The notes beneath the pieces were generated by a model. That model was not told where the DNA came from. It was given only the letters and a program-made list of their open reading frames with translations, and did not search any database. From assembly GCA_024336345.1 (NCBI GenBank), contig JANFOG010000012.1:372001-436000 (forward strand): a stretch of 64,000 bases of DNA. The letters are read 5' to 3'. Positions 21,370 to 33,815 of the stretch are shown here, piece after piece (position 1 is the first letter of the stretch; the number at the start of each line of letters is the position of its first letter). This DNA is from Mariannaea sp. PMI_226. Lineage: Eukaryota > Ascomycota > Sordariomycetes > Hypocreales > Nectriaceae. Both the position numbers and the translations under genes were made by a program.

Positions 21370-24300
21370 TGGTCTGTAGTTTTAAAATTCAACTTGACAT
21401 GTGAGATGGAGATTGAAGTAATGGCCATGAGTTTATTTTTCTCTTCTTTAACTAGACTTTCTACATAGAGGACATTGTGAAATGGACTATGTCTTCATCA
21501 AGCTGAGTAAATCATGCAGTAGGCTTGCTTATTTGAGTAGTGAGAGTCATGCGATTTGGTGAGTGCATTACGGCTTGAAGCGGGTATTCTGTCAAGGGAT
21601 AGAAGGGCCTTGCTGGTTTTTAAACATGACGAGGGGGGGGATGAAACGTTCACGGCCATTCTGAAAATTATGCAACGTTGGTCACTTGGTCTTTCTATCA
21701 TGGTGGTCTGAGTCGAAATCCTCGTCTTCGGTGAGAAAGGCTGGTGGAATGATTACCAGTTCAAATAAGACGGTCTAAAGTATGGCCCAGTCTCCGTGCA
21801 TCAACATCAAACTTCAAAACTGTTGAGTAATATGGCAGCACAGCGCAACGATGTTTCATATACAAATATAATCAAAACTTCTACTTTCGTACCATCAGGA
21901 TTACTCCCTCGTTTTATCTCCGCAGTAAGCTGGGTACTTTGTGGTCTCTGTGGGCTGTGAAACAGCGAGCCACATGATTCGAAAGGAAGGCGAAGTATAA
22001 GCCTAGGAGCTTGATCTCACCACCAAAAACACACACTAGATAATAGGCAACTTCGAAAGCAGAAATTCGTCTGGTTTTCTATTCTGAGTATAGTTAAAAT
22101 GAACAAAATTTGACTGCAAACCCTGCAAGCCGTGAACATAACGGCTTACTACGATTTCCTTTTTAGGCTTCTACTGGAATATATTGTTATCAACTAGTCA
22201 AACTGTGTCGAGATGGGTAGTTTGAATATTCTCCACTACCTGTATTTCTTATAAGAATGTTGCTACATTAATAATCTCCATTGATAGAGGGCGGGCGGAC
22301 TGCTTGAGGATTCGGAACCCAGCTTGCTGGGGTTGACCAGCGAATTCTACACCTGACAGGTCGGGTGTTCTTCACATTTGGTAAATGAACATATTGAAAT
22401 CTAATATATGATGCGAAGATTTTTCTTTCTGTCCTCCTTCCACTCGAAAATGTGATTACGATCTGGCTCGAAATGAGAAATAGGATGTTGCAATAGGGTA
22501 GTCGCCTCGATAGGTAACCGCTGGCGATTCCAAGGCACAGGCAATCTCCAGACAGTAGCGTTATGCGTCTTCGCATTCTTTAACGACCTTTGATACATAC
22601 TGGTATTGCCAGTCAAAAGCTTCATGGGAGTATAGCGTTCATGAGAACCATGTAGCTGTTCCTGTAAATATGTTACTTGCGAGGAGAGGGGGGGTGGGGG
22701 GTGAGTTTGAGGCCTGACATCTCCGAGCGATGCGTTAGACTTTTCACTTGCAGCATATGGCAGCAATAACGCCCGTGAGGTTCTGTCCAGAAATTTCCAG
22801 AATGGTTCCCAACGTGGGATTCTTCAAATGATATTCGGCTAATGAAAGACATGCTGAAAGACGGTGAGGTTTTGCAAGCGTGTCTTGGACATTTCATGAC
22901 TCGAAGGACGTGCATGTGCAGTACGTACGCACACAAGGGACACATGACTTCTTATGGCGGGTAATGAATGCGAATAGCATGGTCTAGGCTTTCATTCAGC
23001 TTCAGGGATATTGAAGTCAACCAGTCGTGTCAACGTAAATGCTCGGTGCTCAGACCATGGTGGGTGTTGATCTCCCTTTTCATTTTTCCCAAGTCAAATC
23101 TAACGGCGTGGGAAAGACACATGGTTCTTTATTATTTGCTTTGTTCCCTTCATGCATGCCCAACGGGGTGAAGCCATCAGTCCGTGTGGCTTGCGGTGGA
23201 AGGCCAGGGTGGAGGCTAGTAAAACGATCCATGCTCAGGAAGCGAGAGTGCAACAGCCGTTGGACGACGTTGGGTTGAGTTGGAGATGTCGAGAAACTGC
23301 GGTTGGTGGATTGTGAGTCAATGTACACCACCTACCTTGCACCAATGGCCTCAAACAATGAGGAAGCGATACTCCGGATGGCACAGAGCATCGACGGAAT
23401 GAAAGAAAGCGGTGGCCGAATCTCGAAATAACCTGGCATATTTTGGAAAATTTGGGGAGGGGGTTCTAAGCGTGCAGGGAGACGTTAAGTTAGGTAGTGA
23501 GATTGTGGAGAGGCGACCAAGGATTGGCAAAACATCTCCCGGATATACTAGGATTGACCGACTTGACCGACTTGACCGATATGTTCCCTTAGACAATGGG
23601 TGCTGAAATGGAGGCTCAGTTTGCCTTCGAGTTCAAGTCTTGCCTGCTCGCTTCATCAAATCAAAGACAAAGTTGAGAAAGAGAGAGTGGAGGGCCATAA
23701 AAATGCAACTCTAGAGCGTGGGGGTAGGTGAGAGAAAACATGGGGCTGGGTAGACGTGGCTACAGTAATGTGACTTTGGCAGTATGATTTGTTCGGTGTG
23801 TATCGTGTCCGAGTCCCTATCTGGACACCGATTGATTGATGAATGACTGAGCGAGCGGAGAGAAGACAGGGTGTGTGTTGTAATAGGACGAATGTGTAAT
23901 GTGGTGATACGTGCGGTATGCACGCTTCCACAACCAGGTCACAAGGTGCAGCAAACTGCGATGGAGCGAACGTGGAGGCCATTCTCAACAAACAGGATTC
24001 GCAGTGCACTACCCTCGTTGTCAATCGGAAAGGCAAGGGAAGATATTAGAATGCCGAGGAAGAAAACTCAAGCATTGGGAAGCCAAGCCCGAATGCCAAG
24101 CAACTAAGAGTTGAAGAGATTGGCCAACACGATGGATCACACACAAGATGAAAAGGAAAAAGCTTGAAGAGAAAGGATCCTCCCCTCCATCAGTTGCGAC
24201 TTGGTGCAAATGCTTAGTGCAAGGGAAAAAGGGAAAACCCAGGGTGCAGCCAGCATTCAGCTCAGCATAGCATGACTTATAATGACTTACTAAATGAATC

Positions 24301-26393
24301 GGCATATTATAATTACTTTTGTCCTTTCCCCAGCTGATGTGATCAAGGTAAAGAGAGTACGCGTCTGTTGCCGTGCGGGCCTCAAGCCAGAGACCGGCGT
24401 GCCGGCACCCAGATTTTGAGCGGGGGAGCCGGGGGCGTGGAGGGGAGTTATGCAACGCGGCGCGGTGCCGAGTATGCCGCTGCTTTTAGCAAATTAAGAT
24501 GCGGAAGGGGGGCCATGGTGATAAGAAAGGGCCTGCAAGTTTCTGTCATGCTGGATGTTGTGATGGTTGAGACGGACAGTTTGATTTCAGTGATTTCGCT
24601 CTCTACTTTCTGAGTCAGACGGATGAGTTGTAAAGAGTTGTGGCAATGCAGCTGTTGGTTTCTTTTCTTTTCTTTTTTTTCTTTTCTTTTTTTCCATCTC
24701 TCTCTTTGAGACACTTCCGTATTCAAGATCAGCGAACATCTCTGCTCTAGTGTTAGTGGTGATACAAGGCGCACGTCCGCCGCCAAGCCATGTAATAATG
24801 AGGAAGTGGTTTTTTGTTTTCACTCGGGCTGAGCTTCCGAGGACTTTTCTCAACCTAGTCAAAATTCGTGCCCATCCATACCAATCCGAACCAAGATGAT
24901 GTGATCATGGCTTCTGAACACTTGGTAGGATGAGACATTCGGCCCCTCACTTAGGCCAAGAGATCGGGGTTTGCAAACATCAGAGCCAAGCAACCTGTCC
25001 CGTGAACTGTCTCTGATGAAGGGTGTCACCAAGGAGACATGGAAGAGACAAGACATGTTTGCTGTTCTTGGAGGACTGCCATCGCATGAATTTCCCGATA
25101 TTGACGCTTTTGGCCACTGGATATTTCTATTTTCATATCTTTCCTTCGTATTGGGTCTACGAAGACAGATCAGTGCAGAGTAAGAAAGGACGGATACGGC
25201 AATTCTGAGTGTCTCATAACTCTGCTGACAAGAGAATATAAAAAAAAAAAAAAAAAAGACAGGGAAGGGACAGAGGTGGTTGAAATTGATTGAAGCCCAT
25301 TGATTAGGTTGTTCCCAGCACCTTGGCGAGCAATCAGAGCCCCTGGCCAATATACTGTGTCGGCCACAGAGGGGGTTCGATAGCTTGGTTGTGGCGTTGA
25401 ACAGGGGCCCTTCACTGGGCCAATCTACCCAAGAGAACACGAGGACTCCCCTGTGGTTTAAAGCAGCACTGCTGCCCCGGGACCCGCAACGACCCCACTT
25501 AGGCCGCTTGGCAGCGTCCGCACCCACCAAGAGCCCCCTGTAGCTGGCCCCAAAGGAAAAAAAAAAACGGATGCTGGTGCTGACGATCTCGCAGGCGATA
25601 ACGACCCAGGCGGAGGGGACGCGGGCGCACGCAGGCCGTTTGGAAAGGGTTCCATTCATAAAATAACCCGATGTCGCCCGTTGGCAAGTCGCTCCCCTTT
25701 CTTAACTTTAATTGCGATTGCCTCCAGAGACAATCATTTCTTGGCAGGAAGGTAAGTTTGGAACGTTTCCTTCCTTCCTTCCTTCCATTTCATCGGCTTC
25801 CCGTCCTTGCCCGTCCCTGCCCGTTCGTCTCCGTTGTGGCGCAAGCAAAGAAGTAGCGTCTCTGAACCTTCTTCCGGCGTTGCGATTTCGCCTAAACCGG
25901 TACCTGTTGCCTGTGACGACATAGGGCAGTTCCCAATCTTTCCAAACCTTCCACCCGTGAGGTTCGGTCGCCTTTCCCTCGCTCTCCCCTCGCCTCTCCT
26001 CTCTTCCCATCGCTCCAGCCTGGAGTCTCTCGCTTCGTTCTGATCTTCTTGGGAGGATTTATCTGGCTGGTCCGGGCTTCCTCGGTGTGGTGTGAATTGA
26101 CCGGCTCCCACATTTTTTTTGCGATCTGCCGGCACCCTCCGTCATCCCCCGCGCCGTGTCCGAGACCACCGAGGCCCGCCGTTTGCCCCCCTCCGGTTGA
26201 GACTGGAACTGCGACTGCGACTGAGCGACTGCGACATTTCGACGATCCACGGCTCTGATCTCTACTCCGACGCCGCGATCGCGATCGCGATAGCGATTAC
26301 GATTGGCAGACGGATACCCGATCCCATCTTGAGTCGATCATTATCATAGTAGTCGCCTGCTGTGCTATTTGCGACAGCAACCATTTGCCCAAC
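21370..26393. other. Long intergenic region and NHA1 leader
   Basis: Five kilobases with no supportable gene. Features seen are a TTGACCGAC tandem (about 23553-23582), a pyrimidine tract at 24658-24697 and an A18 tract at 25240-25257. From about 25720 on there is a CT-rich stretch that is probably the NHA1 promoter and leader. A GCGATCGCGATCGCGATAGC palindromic run occurs near 26274. A 266-codon minus-strand frame (24859-25659) is low-complexity (poly-Phe from the A tract) and is not called. Confidence 0.55.
25240..25257. repeat. Poly-A homopolymer tract
   Basis: Eighteen consecutive A residues in intergenic DNA upstream of NHA1. The flanks show no sign of a retroposed copy. Confidence 0.85.
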
Positions 26394-29391
26394 ATGGCGT
26401 GGGACCACCTCGACATCACCAAGCCACACTTGGTCTACATTATTCTCGGAGGTTTCACTTCGCTGTTCATGCTCACCTCTTCCTTTATCAAGGAGCGCAT
26501 GTATATCGGTGAAGCCACAGTCGCCACCCTAGTCGGTGTCATCTTCGGTCCCCATGCCGCAAACCTGATCAACCCCCTTGGATGGGGAAGCACCGACATT
26601 ATTACCGTGGAGTTCTCGCGAATCGTCCTCGTCGTGCAGTGTTTTGCCGTCGGTGTCGAATTGCCAAAATTTTACATGGAGAAGCATTGGCGCTCCGTCA
26701 TCTACTTGCTAGTTCCCGTCATGACTTTCGGCTGGCTGATAGTCAGCCTTTTCATCTGGTGGATGATCCCGCCCTTGAACTGGCTTGAGAGCCTTGTCTG
26801 TGCCGCTTGTGTCACTGCCACCGACCCCGTTCTGGCCTCCTCCGTAGTTGGTAAGGGTAAGTTCGCCAAGCGTGTTCCCAAGCATCTGAGAGACTTGCTT
26901 TCCGCCGAGTCCGGGTGCAACGACGGCATGGCTTTCCCTTTCATCTACCTATCCCTTTATCTCATCCAGTATAATCAGGGCGCCAGTGAGGTTAGCTTCC
27001 ATTTCGTCGTCTACGTTGTACTATATGAGTGTATCTTCGGAGCTTTTTACGGCTTCATGATTGGCTACATTGCCCGCCATGGTATCAAGTACGCTGAGCA
27101 ACACGACATGATTGATCGAGAAAGCTTCCTGGTCTTCTACTTCGTCGTTGCCCTATTCTGCGCTGGTTCGGGCAGCATTTTGGGCGTGGATGACCTTCTG
27201 GTAGGTTTTGCTGCCGGTGTGGGTTTCTCCAATGACGGTTGGTTCGGCGAGAAAACGGAGGAGTCTCATGTTTCCAACGTTATCGATCTGCTGCTCAACT
27301 TGACGTATTTTGTTTATTTCGGCACTATCATCCCGTGGGAGCAGTTCAACAGTGGCGTTGAGGGCCTCAAGGCCTGGCGCCTGGTTGTCATTGCCGTCTT
27401 TGTCATTTTCTTCCGCCGCATCCCCGTCATGATGGCTCTGAAACCCCTGATACCGGACATTAAGACGTGGCGAGAGGCCTTGTTTGCCGGCCATTTCGGC
27501 CCCATTGGCGTCGGTGCCATCTTCGTTGCCATGCTCGCCAGAGCCGAGCTCGAGCACGAGGAGCCAGTGCCGTTGTCAGCTCTGCCACCAGAGAACTCAC
27601 CACACTTCACTTTAGTGTACCTAGTGTGGCCCATCACCTGTTTCTTGGTAGTCTCGTCGATTCTTGTTCATGGTTCTTCCATCGCTGTCTTCACCCTCGG
27701 CAAGCGGATCAACACTCTGTCACTCACCATGTCGTACACCGCTGCCCCTGATGATGGCCCATCCTGGATGAACAGATTGCCCAGAATCTCATCACAATCT
27801 CGTTCGCAGGCTGTATCCGAGACATCCCTGGACGAGTACGCCAAGAGCCCAGTTTTCCCAGGCAGCACCTTGGCACCTCCCTTCTTGCTGCGGCGTCAGC
27901 GAGACGATGACAATAACGGCAATAGCCGAGCTTCTTCGATTATGAGTCGGAAGAGGAAAGGAAAGAAATGGGACGACGGAATTGGGCCAGGTGGTCCCGT
28001 CTCTCAATCTGCCATCTTTCCTCAACGGCCGCCTGCCACTGAGGGGACTGAGGTTGAAGCAGACGAGAAGGACGTTTCACCTTCGCGAGACAACACCGAC
28101 TCGACGTTGGCCTCTCAGGAGAAACCAAAGCAAAAGTACCACGAGAACCTTGAGATCGATGAGAGCCCGGCAGAAAGCAGCCGTCAACCTAGTCCCAGAC
28201 GGCATATCGAAGTATACGATGAAGGTGACAACATGGTATTTGAAAATGAAGATGGTGATGTAATTGATGTGCAGCCAATTCCTGGTCATGAGAGATTCCA
28301 TATTCGCGAGAAGCTCACAGGCCACGAAAATATTCCAGACCCTACCGCTGGATTGCCCAAGGCCGAAGCAGATAAGTTCTGGAGCTTGGGCGGTTTCCGC
28401 AGGAAGATGAGCGAGGTCTACACTGTCGAGATGGAGAAGCGCAAAGAGAAGGGCAAGTCTGAGCGCAGACATGAGCCAGCCCGGGCCTATCAATTCGGAA
28501 ATACGGTAAGTTTTCCTTTGCCCCCTTTTCAAATGACCCCATTTCAGTCTTGTTGAAACTAATCATCTATAGATTATTGTCGAAGACGAAGATGGCGAAG
28601 TTGTCAAGACATACGAGCTGCCAACCCAAAAGACCGAAGCCGGAGAAGGTTCTAGTGATCTTCTCGGAACTAGTCTCAAGTATATGGGTTTGGGAAGCCT
28701 GGCCCGTCCTGCTGCCTCCAAGTCTCCCGAAGCAACTGCTGAGGAGGGCGAGGCTGGACCTGCCGAAAGGGTGCCTACGAAGACCGGCTGGGCAGGACGC
28801 CGCAAGAGCGTTGCCCAGGAGCAAGCCGCAGATGATCGATATATCAGATTCAAGATTGCCGGTGTGGGTCAGCGAATGACCAAGGAAGATTTTCTACGGG
28901 AGATGTCTAAGCTGGATTCAAGGACACGCAAGGAGGTTGTCGATCAGTCAACAGCATCTCAGGCTATTAAGCGAATTGCGACACAGGATCTTCCTGAGGT
29001 TCGCCCACCGCAATTGGTAGTTCCCGAGGCCGATGACGATGACGATGATGAGCCTCCTCGAGGCCGAAGACAACGGCTAGCAGTGTCGCGAAGCCAAGAA
29101 TCCATCTCTCCAGGCCGAGTGCCTAGCAACTCAAAGCCCTCAGAAGAGGAGCCTGAGACGGCGGTGGAGCGAAAGCGTCGCCTTGCTGTTCTCGCTAGTC
29201 AATCAGAAGAGGCAGAGACGGGTGAGACTCCCGCAGAGCGAAAGCGACGAGAGGCTGCATTGGGTTTTGGCGGAAACAGCAGTGGGGACGATAGCGATGA
29301 CGAAGGTGACGAGAGAGTTCCTCCCACGAGGAGAGGAATCACATTTGCCGAATCGACACGGCCGGGGAAGAAGGGAAAGGACAATAGGTAA
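26394..29391 (+). CDS. NHA1: Plasma-membrane Na+(K+)/H+ antiporter Nha1
   Basis: Exons 26394-28505 and 28573-29391 give 976 residues. The 67-nt intron (GTAAGT donor) joins YQFGNT to IIVEDEDGEVVKTYEL. The start is the ATG at 26394 (MAWDHLDITKPHLVYIILGG); the upstream open triplets lack an ATG. The first 440 residues hold about 12 membrane helices of the CPA1 sodium/proton exchanger fold, with ATDPVLASSVV near residue 142 (the Asp that matches the transport Asp of yeast Nha1), AESGCNDGMAFPFIYL, and DDLLVGFAAGVGFSNDGWF. The remaining half is a hydrophilic cytosolic tail rich in acidic and basic clusters (DDDDDEPPRGRR, ERKRRLAV repeated as AERKRREAA). Nha1 exports Na+, Li+ and K+ in exchange for H+; tail length is typical for fungi. 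A poly-A run follows the stop directly. Confidence 0.95.
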
Positions 29392-29898
29392 TAAAAAAAA
29401 AAAGAACGAATTTGAAGTGGAAGGATTCATGACGTTTATTAGCATTGATAATAGCATTAGCAGCACAGGAGACATGTCTAGCATGATATAGAGAAGCCTC
29501 ACAGAATCCAAGAACAGGGATGGGCATAATGGCATATAGGTTACGTACTTGATTTATTATTATTGTTATTATTATTGTTATTTATTACCCCTTGTTTTCA
29601 GATACAGAACAAAATGAAAGAAAGGTCATGTCTTTGGAAGATGATCATTCTCATCACGTGCTGGTCCACGTGTAAGTACTTGGTCTGTGGAAGTGAACTG
29701 AGCGTGAGTCTAGTAAGTTCAGCCCAGCTTAACTCAGCTCAGTTATAAGAGCTCTAATTTCCACTCAACACATCAGTTTCTTGACGAAATTGATCGCCTG
29801 GATCATGACTGCACGAGCATGAAAAAAAAAGGGTGTTATTAAAGCTCATTCGTTTTATTTATATCTAATTTCTTTTTCAATTCTAAGTCGTTCATCAA
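29392..29898. other. Intergenic, AT-rich
   Basis: This contains the NHA1 3' UTR and the upstream region of the gene at 29899. TATT/ATT runs occur at 29553-29587. A TTATAAGAG motif sits at about 29741. There is nothing else to call. Confidence 0.6.
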
Positions 29899-30669
29899 AT
29901 GGACCAGGACGGCCAGCGGGATTCGCCACTCTCCATCAGCGCCAACATCACAGGCATTCTGACCTTTATTGTGGCCATTGCAGCAACTGTTTACGCCCGC
30001 CTGACGTACCTCCGAAATAGTGACGATGAGTATTTTCGCGTCAAAACGTCTTTATCCTGGTACAAAACTGAGTCGGCGTGGCTCGCGGAACTCGTGAGTA
30101 CGCTCAACAGCCAACACGATGGCTTGCATACGCACCAACCAGAATACCAAATGTACACTTTTGTCATGGACGACCTTCTCAATCTGGAACAGCGCATCCT
30201 GGATCTTGTGGCGGAAACGGAAGCCAAGGCATCCATCGGTAACCAAGACGACAGCTGGACGCTTGTTCCTCGGAGTTGGCAGGGCGGGCGAACGTCGGTC
30301 GCCATGGCTTGGATGTCAGTCAGGACCAAGGCACTCGAGCTCGTGAGGCAACGGGAATCGCTGACTGCGAGAGTACAATTCATGCAGATGAGCATGATTT
30401 CGTCGAGGCTTCGGGACCTGGAGTCGAGGACGAAGTGGAGGGAGATGAAAATGGATGATAGCTCAAGAAAACTCGAGGCCCTTGTGGAGAGCCAGCGCGA
30501 CAAAATCAACCAGCTGGAAGAGGTGGTAAACCGGATAATAGTGCAACCTGGCAATGGGTATTCATCCCGAACCGCCACACTGAAAAGCGTCGGCCTTAAG
30601 AGATCAGGATCGAGCGACCTCATAGAGGATAGTTCCACCATAGGAGAGACCGTGGAGTCTATTTTGTAA
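29899..30669 (+). CDS. Single-pass membrane protein with coiled coil, function unknown
   Basis: Intronless, 256 residues. One membrane segment lies near the N-terminus (SISANITGILTFIVAIAATVYARL, about residues 11-34), followed by TYLRNSDDEYFRVKTSLSWYKTESAWLAEL. This arrangement is found in a recurrent fungal family of unknown function. The middle is helical, with many charged residues. Residues about 165-215 form a likely coiled coil (SSRLRDLESRTKWREMKMDDSSRKLEALVESQRDKINQLEEVVNRI). The C-terminal 40 residues are Ser-rich. The protein probably sits as a signal-anchored membrane protein with its helical domain in the cytosol. Its stop is only 41 bp from the stop of the convergent gene on the other strand. 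Confidence 0.8.
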   Translation: MDQDGQRDSPLSISANITGILTFIVAIAATVYARLTYLRNSDDEYFRVKTSLSWYKTESAWLAELVSTLNSQHDGLHTHQPEYQMYTFVMDDLLNLEQRILDLVAETEAKASIGNQDDSWTLVPRSWQGGRTSVAMAWMSVRTKALELVRQRESLTARVQFMQMSMISSRLRDLESRTKWREMKMDDSSRKLEALVESQRDKINQLEEVVNRIIVQPGNGYSSRTATLKSVGLKRSGSSDLIEDSSTIGETVESIL

Positions 30670-30710
30670 AACTGAACGAATTATGAAAGTAATTGGTGTT
30701 TTTTTTTTCT

Positions 30711-31470
30711 TTAAGCAAACAAGTATCCCATCTGCCAGGAAAAGGCAACAGCTATCGACAAGCTGAGCGCGGCCCACACGAGGTCCAATTCGACAATAGA
30801 CCAGAGCCACAGACAACCAAGAGGTGGTGCCCTTTTCATAACGGCGAGGTATCCGTATTCGTTGCTGATGTGGATGAGATAGGGGCCGGCGGCAAGGCTC
30901 ATGGCAAAAAAGATAAACTGTCGAATGTAGTGTTGATACTTTTTGGGAACGTATGGGACGAGGATGGGGTTCGCTTCGTGAGGATGCAATGGATAAAAGA
31001 TAAAGAGGAAGACTTTACCGTATCCAGATACGTTAGTACAGAGATAACAAGTTTGCACAATTGGTGGCACGGAAGTAGGTAGAGACTGAGCTAGACTTAC
31101 GGATCCAGGCACGGCCGGTACGAGCCCAGACAGTCGGCCATTCGATGTCCATGCCATATTGATGCTGGACCAGCACTTCGAAAGTGAAGTGAATCATGGC
31201 GAGCGTAGCTGTCCAAAGTGCAGCCTCTAGGAAGCGTTCGGCACCGGGAGACAGCGTATCATCATCTGCCTCACCCTCTTCTTCGCCTTCGCTGTCGGTA
31301 GCCTCGCCTCTGGCCTTCCTGTCAAGCTGTCGTTGGCGAGCGGCGGCCTGGGCGAATAGGCTTCTTTCCGAGGCCATGTCCAGCAGTGTCTTTTGGCTTG
31401 GAGCGGAACGGTCGGGTTGCCGTAGCTTGATCTTGTCGGCAGACTTTGGTTCCTTGCGCTGGCGAGCCAT
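30711..31470 (-). CDS. Conserved fungal polytopic membrane protein (DUF7719-like)
   Basis: Minus strand, exons 31101-31470 and 30711-31012, 223 residues. The 88-nt intron has a GTAAGT donor, a TACTAAC branch site and a GTAAAG acceptor; the join reads RTGRAWILFLFIFYPLH. The N-terminal 85 residues are soluble and charged, with an acidic stretch (DSEGEEEGEADDDT). Four hydrophobic helices follow: residues about 89-107 (LWTATLAMIHFTFEVLV), about 122-131 (ILFLFIFYPL), about 150-170 (FIFFAMSLAAGPYLIHI) and about 185-215 (LWLWSIVELDLVWAALSLSIAVAFSW). From memory this matches a fungal DUF7719-type family; no function is established. A divergent promoter of about 860 bp is shared with the PIG-L gene. 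Confidence 0.82.
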
Positions 31471-32329
31471 TTTGGAGGGGCGATGGGCGAGGTTACGGTA
31501 AGGAGAGTGGTGTTGAAAAGTGGTGAGAGAGTTGAGTTGAGTCGTGTGTCCACTACAAGGTGAGCTTGGTGGTTGATGATATGGAGTCCACCGGGTGTGT
31601 TGAACAGTTGAGGTCTAGCGCATCGCGGGTTCGGAATGGGGGGCACACTTACCACTTCCTTTGTAGCGACCCCCTGAGCTTCAGCGAGCCCGCTTATCAT
31701 GACATCAGTCGGGTTCCTACTGCGACATTCCGAGCATCTCAAAATCCTCCTCAGCTTTGATGTGCTCTTCCACCATTGTAGAAGGAAATCTTATTTGAGC
31801 TAGAAATAGACTTCTACATTTCTTGTTCTAGCATTTAGCTTTTTCTTTTGTAGAATTGCATGCACGTAATAGCTATGATACAAGCACATCTGAAGACCTT
31901 CAAGCTCAGGGCTATTAATATACATACAAGCACGGCAGCTTCCACGCGGAGCTCAGCTACCAGGTAGGTGCTTTAGCGGGATCTCTGGAACTAAAACTCC
32001 CCCCACCAAGGAGAACCTCATCCTGTCTTCAAACACCACCACTCCTTCTTCGTCCCGTGACGGCCACTCGCTCAACAACGCAGTCCTTTGCGTACCTCGT
32101 TCAACTCACTCTAGGAAACATAGAGGAGACATTCGGCCTGCCTCTCCTGCAGCTATACAGTCTTCTTCTTTCATCTCCGCCTCGTGGGGTAGCTTGCGAC
32201 CTGCTTCGTCGCCCCAACATCCAAGGAGCACCCTCCAGCCTTCAACAGCTCCCACGACACCGCAAAGCACACATAGAAAAGTTGTTTTCTTCCTGGCCGC
32301 CTCCGAAAACGATTTCTCCCGTCGCAACC
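31471..32329. promoter_or_regulatory. Divergent promoter region between DUF7719-like and GPI12 genes
   Basis: The two ATGs (31470 minus, 32330 plus) are separated by about 860 bp, so this region should contain both promoters. A poly-pyrimidine-rich leader precedes 32330. The GPI12 frame is open through part of it, but with no ATG before 32330. No clear TATA box was seen. Confidence 0.5.
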
Positions 32330-33424
32330 ATGGAACTGCGCCTCCTCATCCTCGCCGTTCTCGCCGTCGTCCTCCCCTCCGCGTACATCATGACTGCGAG
32401 CATGGCGCGGCCTCACTTCCCAATGCTAAGGAACAAACGCATCTGTCTAGTCATTGCGCACCCAGATGACGAGGCCATGTTCTTTGCGCCTACAGTCCTT
32501 GCCCTGACTCAGCCTGAGACAGGAAACCATGTCAAAATATTGTGTCTGAGTACTGGTATGATAATACCCCGGCACAGGTGGACATGAGGTCATTGTGTTT
32601 TCTTAGCTTCGCATACATGACCATTACCTACAACCCCACGCCCCTTTCCAATGGCCAGTTCTTACTGATGGACTTTTGATTTAGGCGACGCCGATGGGTT
32701 AGGAGAGACGCGCAAGAAGGAGCTGGTCAAGAGCGGCATGGCCCTCGGTCTCCGTAGCGAGGACGACGTCTTTGTCATAGATGACACGTATGTTGACCGT
32801 TTTTTTGTTTGCCTTGCCACTATTCATTGTTGGCCTACTTAAAGAAGGGTGGATGCTAACACCAACAACTCTTTCCGTAGAGAAAACTTCCCTGACTCAA
32901 TGACCACGACATGGGATCGCACAGAGATTGCGAAACTCCTGAGTGGCGCATTCGCTGCGCGCGCAAATGGAATCGACCCTCCCACAGCCAACATCGACGT
33001 TCTCATTACCTTTGACTCTCACGGCATCTCGTCCCACCCCAACCACATCTCCTTGTATCACGGCTGCCGCGCCTTCATCTCTTCTCTGACCGTCGGCAGC
33101 CCCGAATTGCCCAGCCCTGTCGACCTATACACCCTCACAACGGTCAACATGGCTCGCAAGTACTCCTCCTTTCTGGATGCGGTGGCTACCTGGCTAGTGG
33201 CCAAACCTCAGTCGGGCGACGTCTCCAGGGAGGCCAGCAGACCCAGTACTCTGGTCTTTTTTAGTCCTTTTACAGGAGACAAGTCCTACCGTACGGCTTG
33301 GAAGACTATGACTGAGGCGCACAAGAGCCAGATGGTCTGGTTCCGCTACGGCTGGATCACCCTTAGCAGATACATGCTCATAAATGATCTGCAACTGGAA
33401 AACATCAACCCTAACACTAAATAA
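32330..33424 (+). CDS. GPI12: N-acetylglucosaminyl-phosphatidylinositol de-N-acetylase (PIG-L/GPI12)
   Basis: Three exons, 32330-32555, 32685-32787 and 32881-33424, give 290 residues. Introns are 129 and 93 nt (GTATGA and GTATGT donors), joining LCLSTG to DADGLGETRKKEL and VIDDT to ENFPDSMTTTWD. The N-terminal hydrophobic segment (MELRLLILAVLAVVLPSAYIMTA) anchors the enzyme in the ER membrane. The LmbE/PIG-L metal site is intact: AHPDDEAMFF with His44, Asp46 and Asp47, plus the later DSHGISSHPNHISLYHG motif. The enzyme removes the acetyl group from GlcNAc-PI to give GlcN-PI, the second step of GPI-anchor synthesis. ATG 32330 is the first ATG in frame. Length and motif spacing match other fungal orthologues. 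Confidence 0.93.
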
Positions 33425-33815
33425 CCATTTATCCTGGTTTGAACCCTCTTACTAGGCATTAAATAGTTTCCAGGAGGGGCGGGGTTGTTATATTACAGAT
33501 TCACGACATATTAGACTGGCGTATTTATAGAAGCGATTGGGGCGCAGATGCCAGGTTATGAACAAATTTATAAGCATGCGGCTGACATGGATCAGAGAGA
33601 TGTACCATTCTCATAGTGTATGTCCCATAATCATGACAACTATTTACCATCATTAACTGATTATACATATACATTATGCGCATTGTATAGTTTCGCTAAT
33701 CCATCCTCCATCTCAAGCTGAAGAAAAAGCGAAATACCATATATTAACCCAGAATGCCAAATATGCCGCCCTTCCCCCCAATACGATCATTCTTAAGCTC
33801 GTCTGAGTTCCCGCT
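33425..33815. other. Convergent intergenic region
   Basis: 391 bp between the GPI12 and carboxypeptidase stops. It is AT-rich and probably contains both 3' UTRs. No other feature was seen. Confidence 0.6.

Noticed and set aside
24859..25659. 266-codon minus-strand ORF
   Set aside because: It contains a poly-Phe run from an A-tract, has mixed low-complexity content, no family motifs and no promoter or splice context. It is best explained as chance in the intergenic region.
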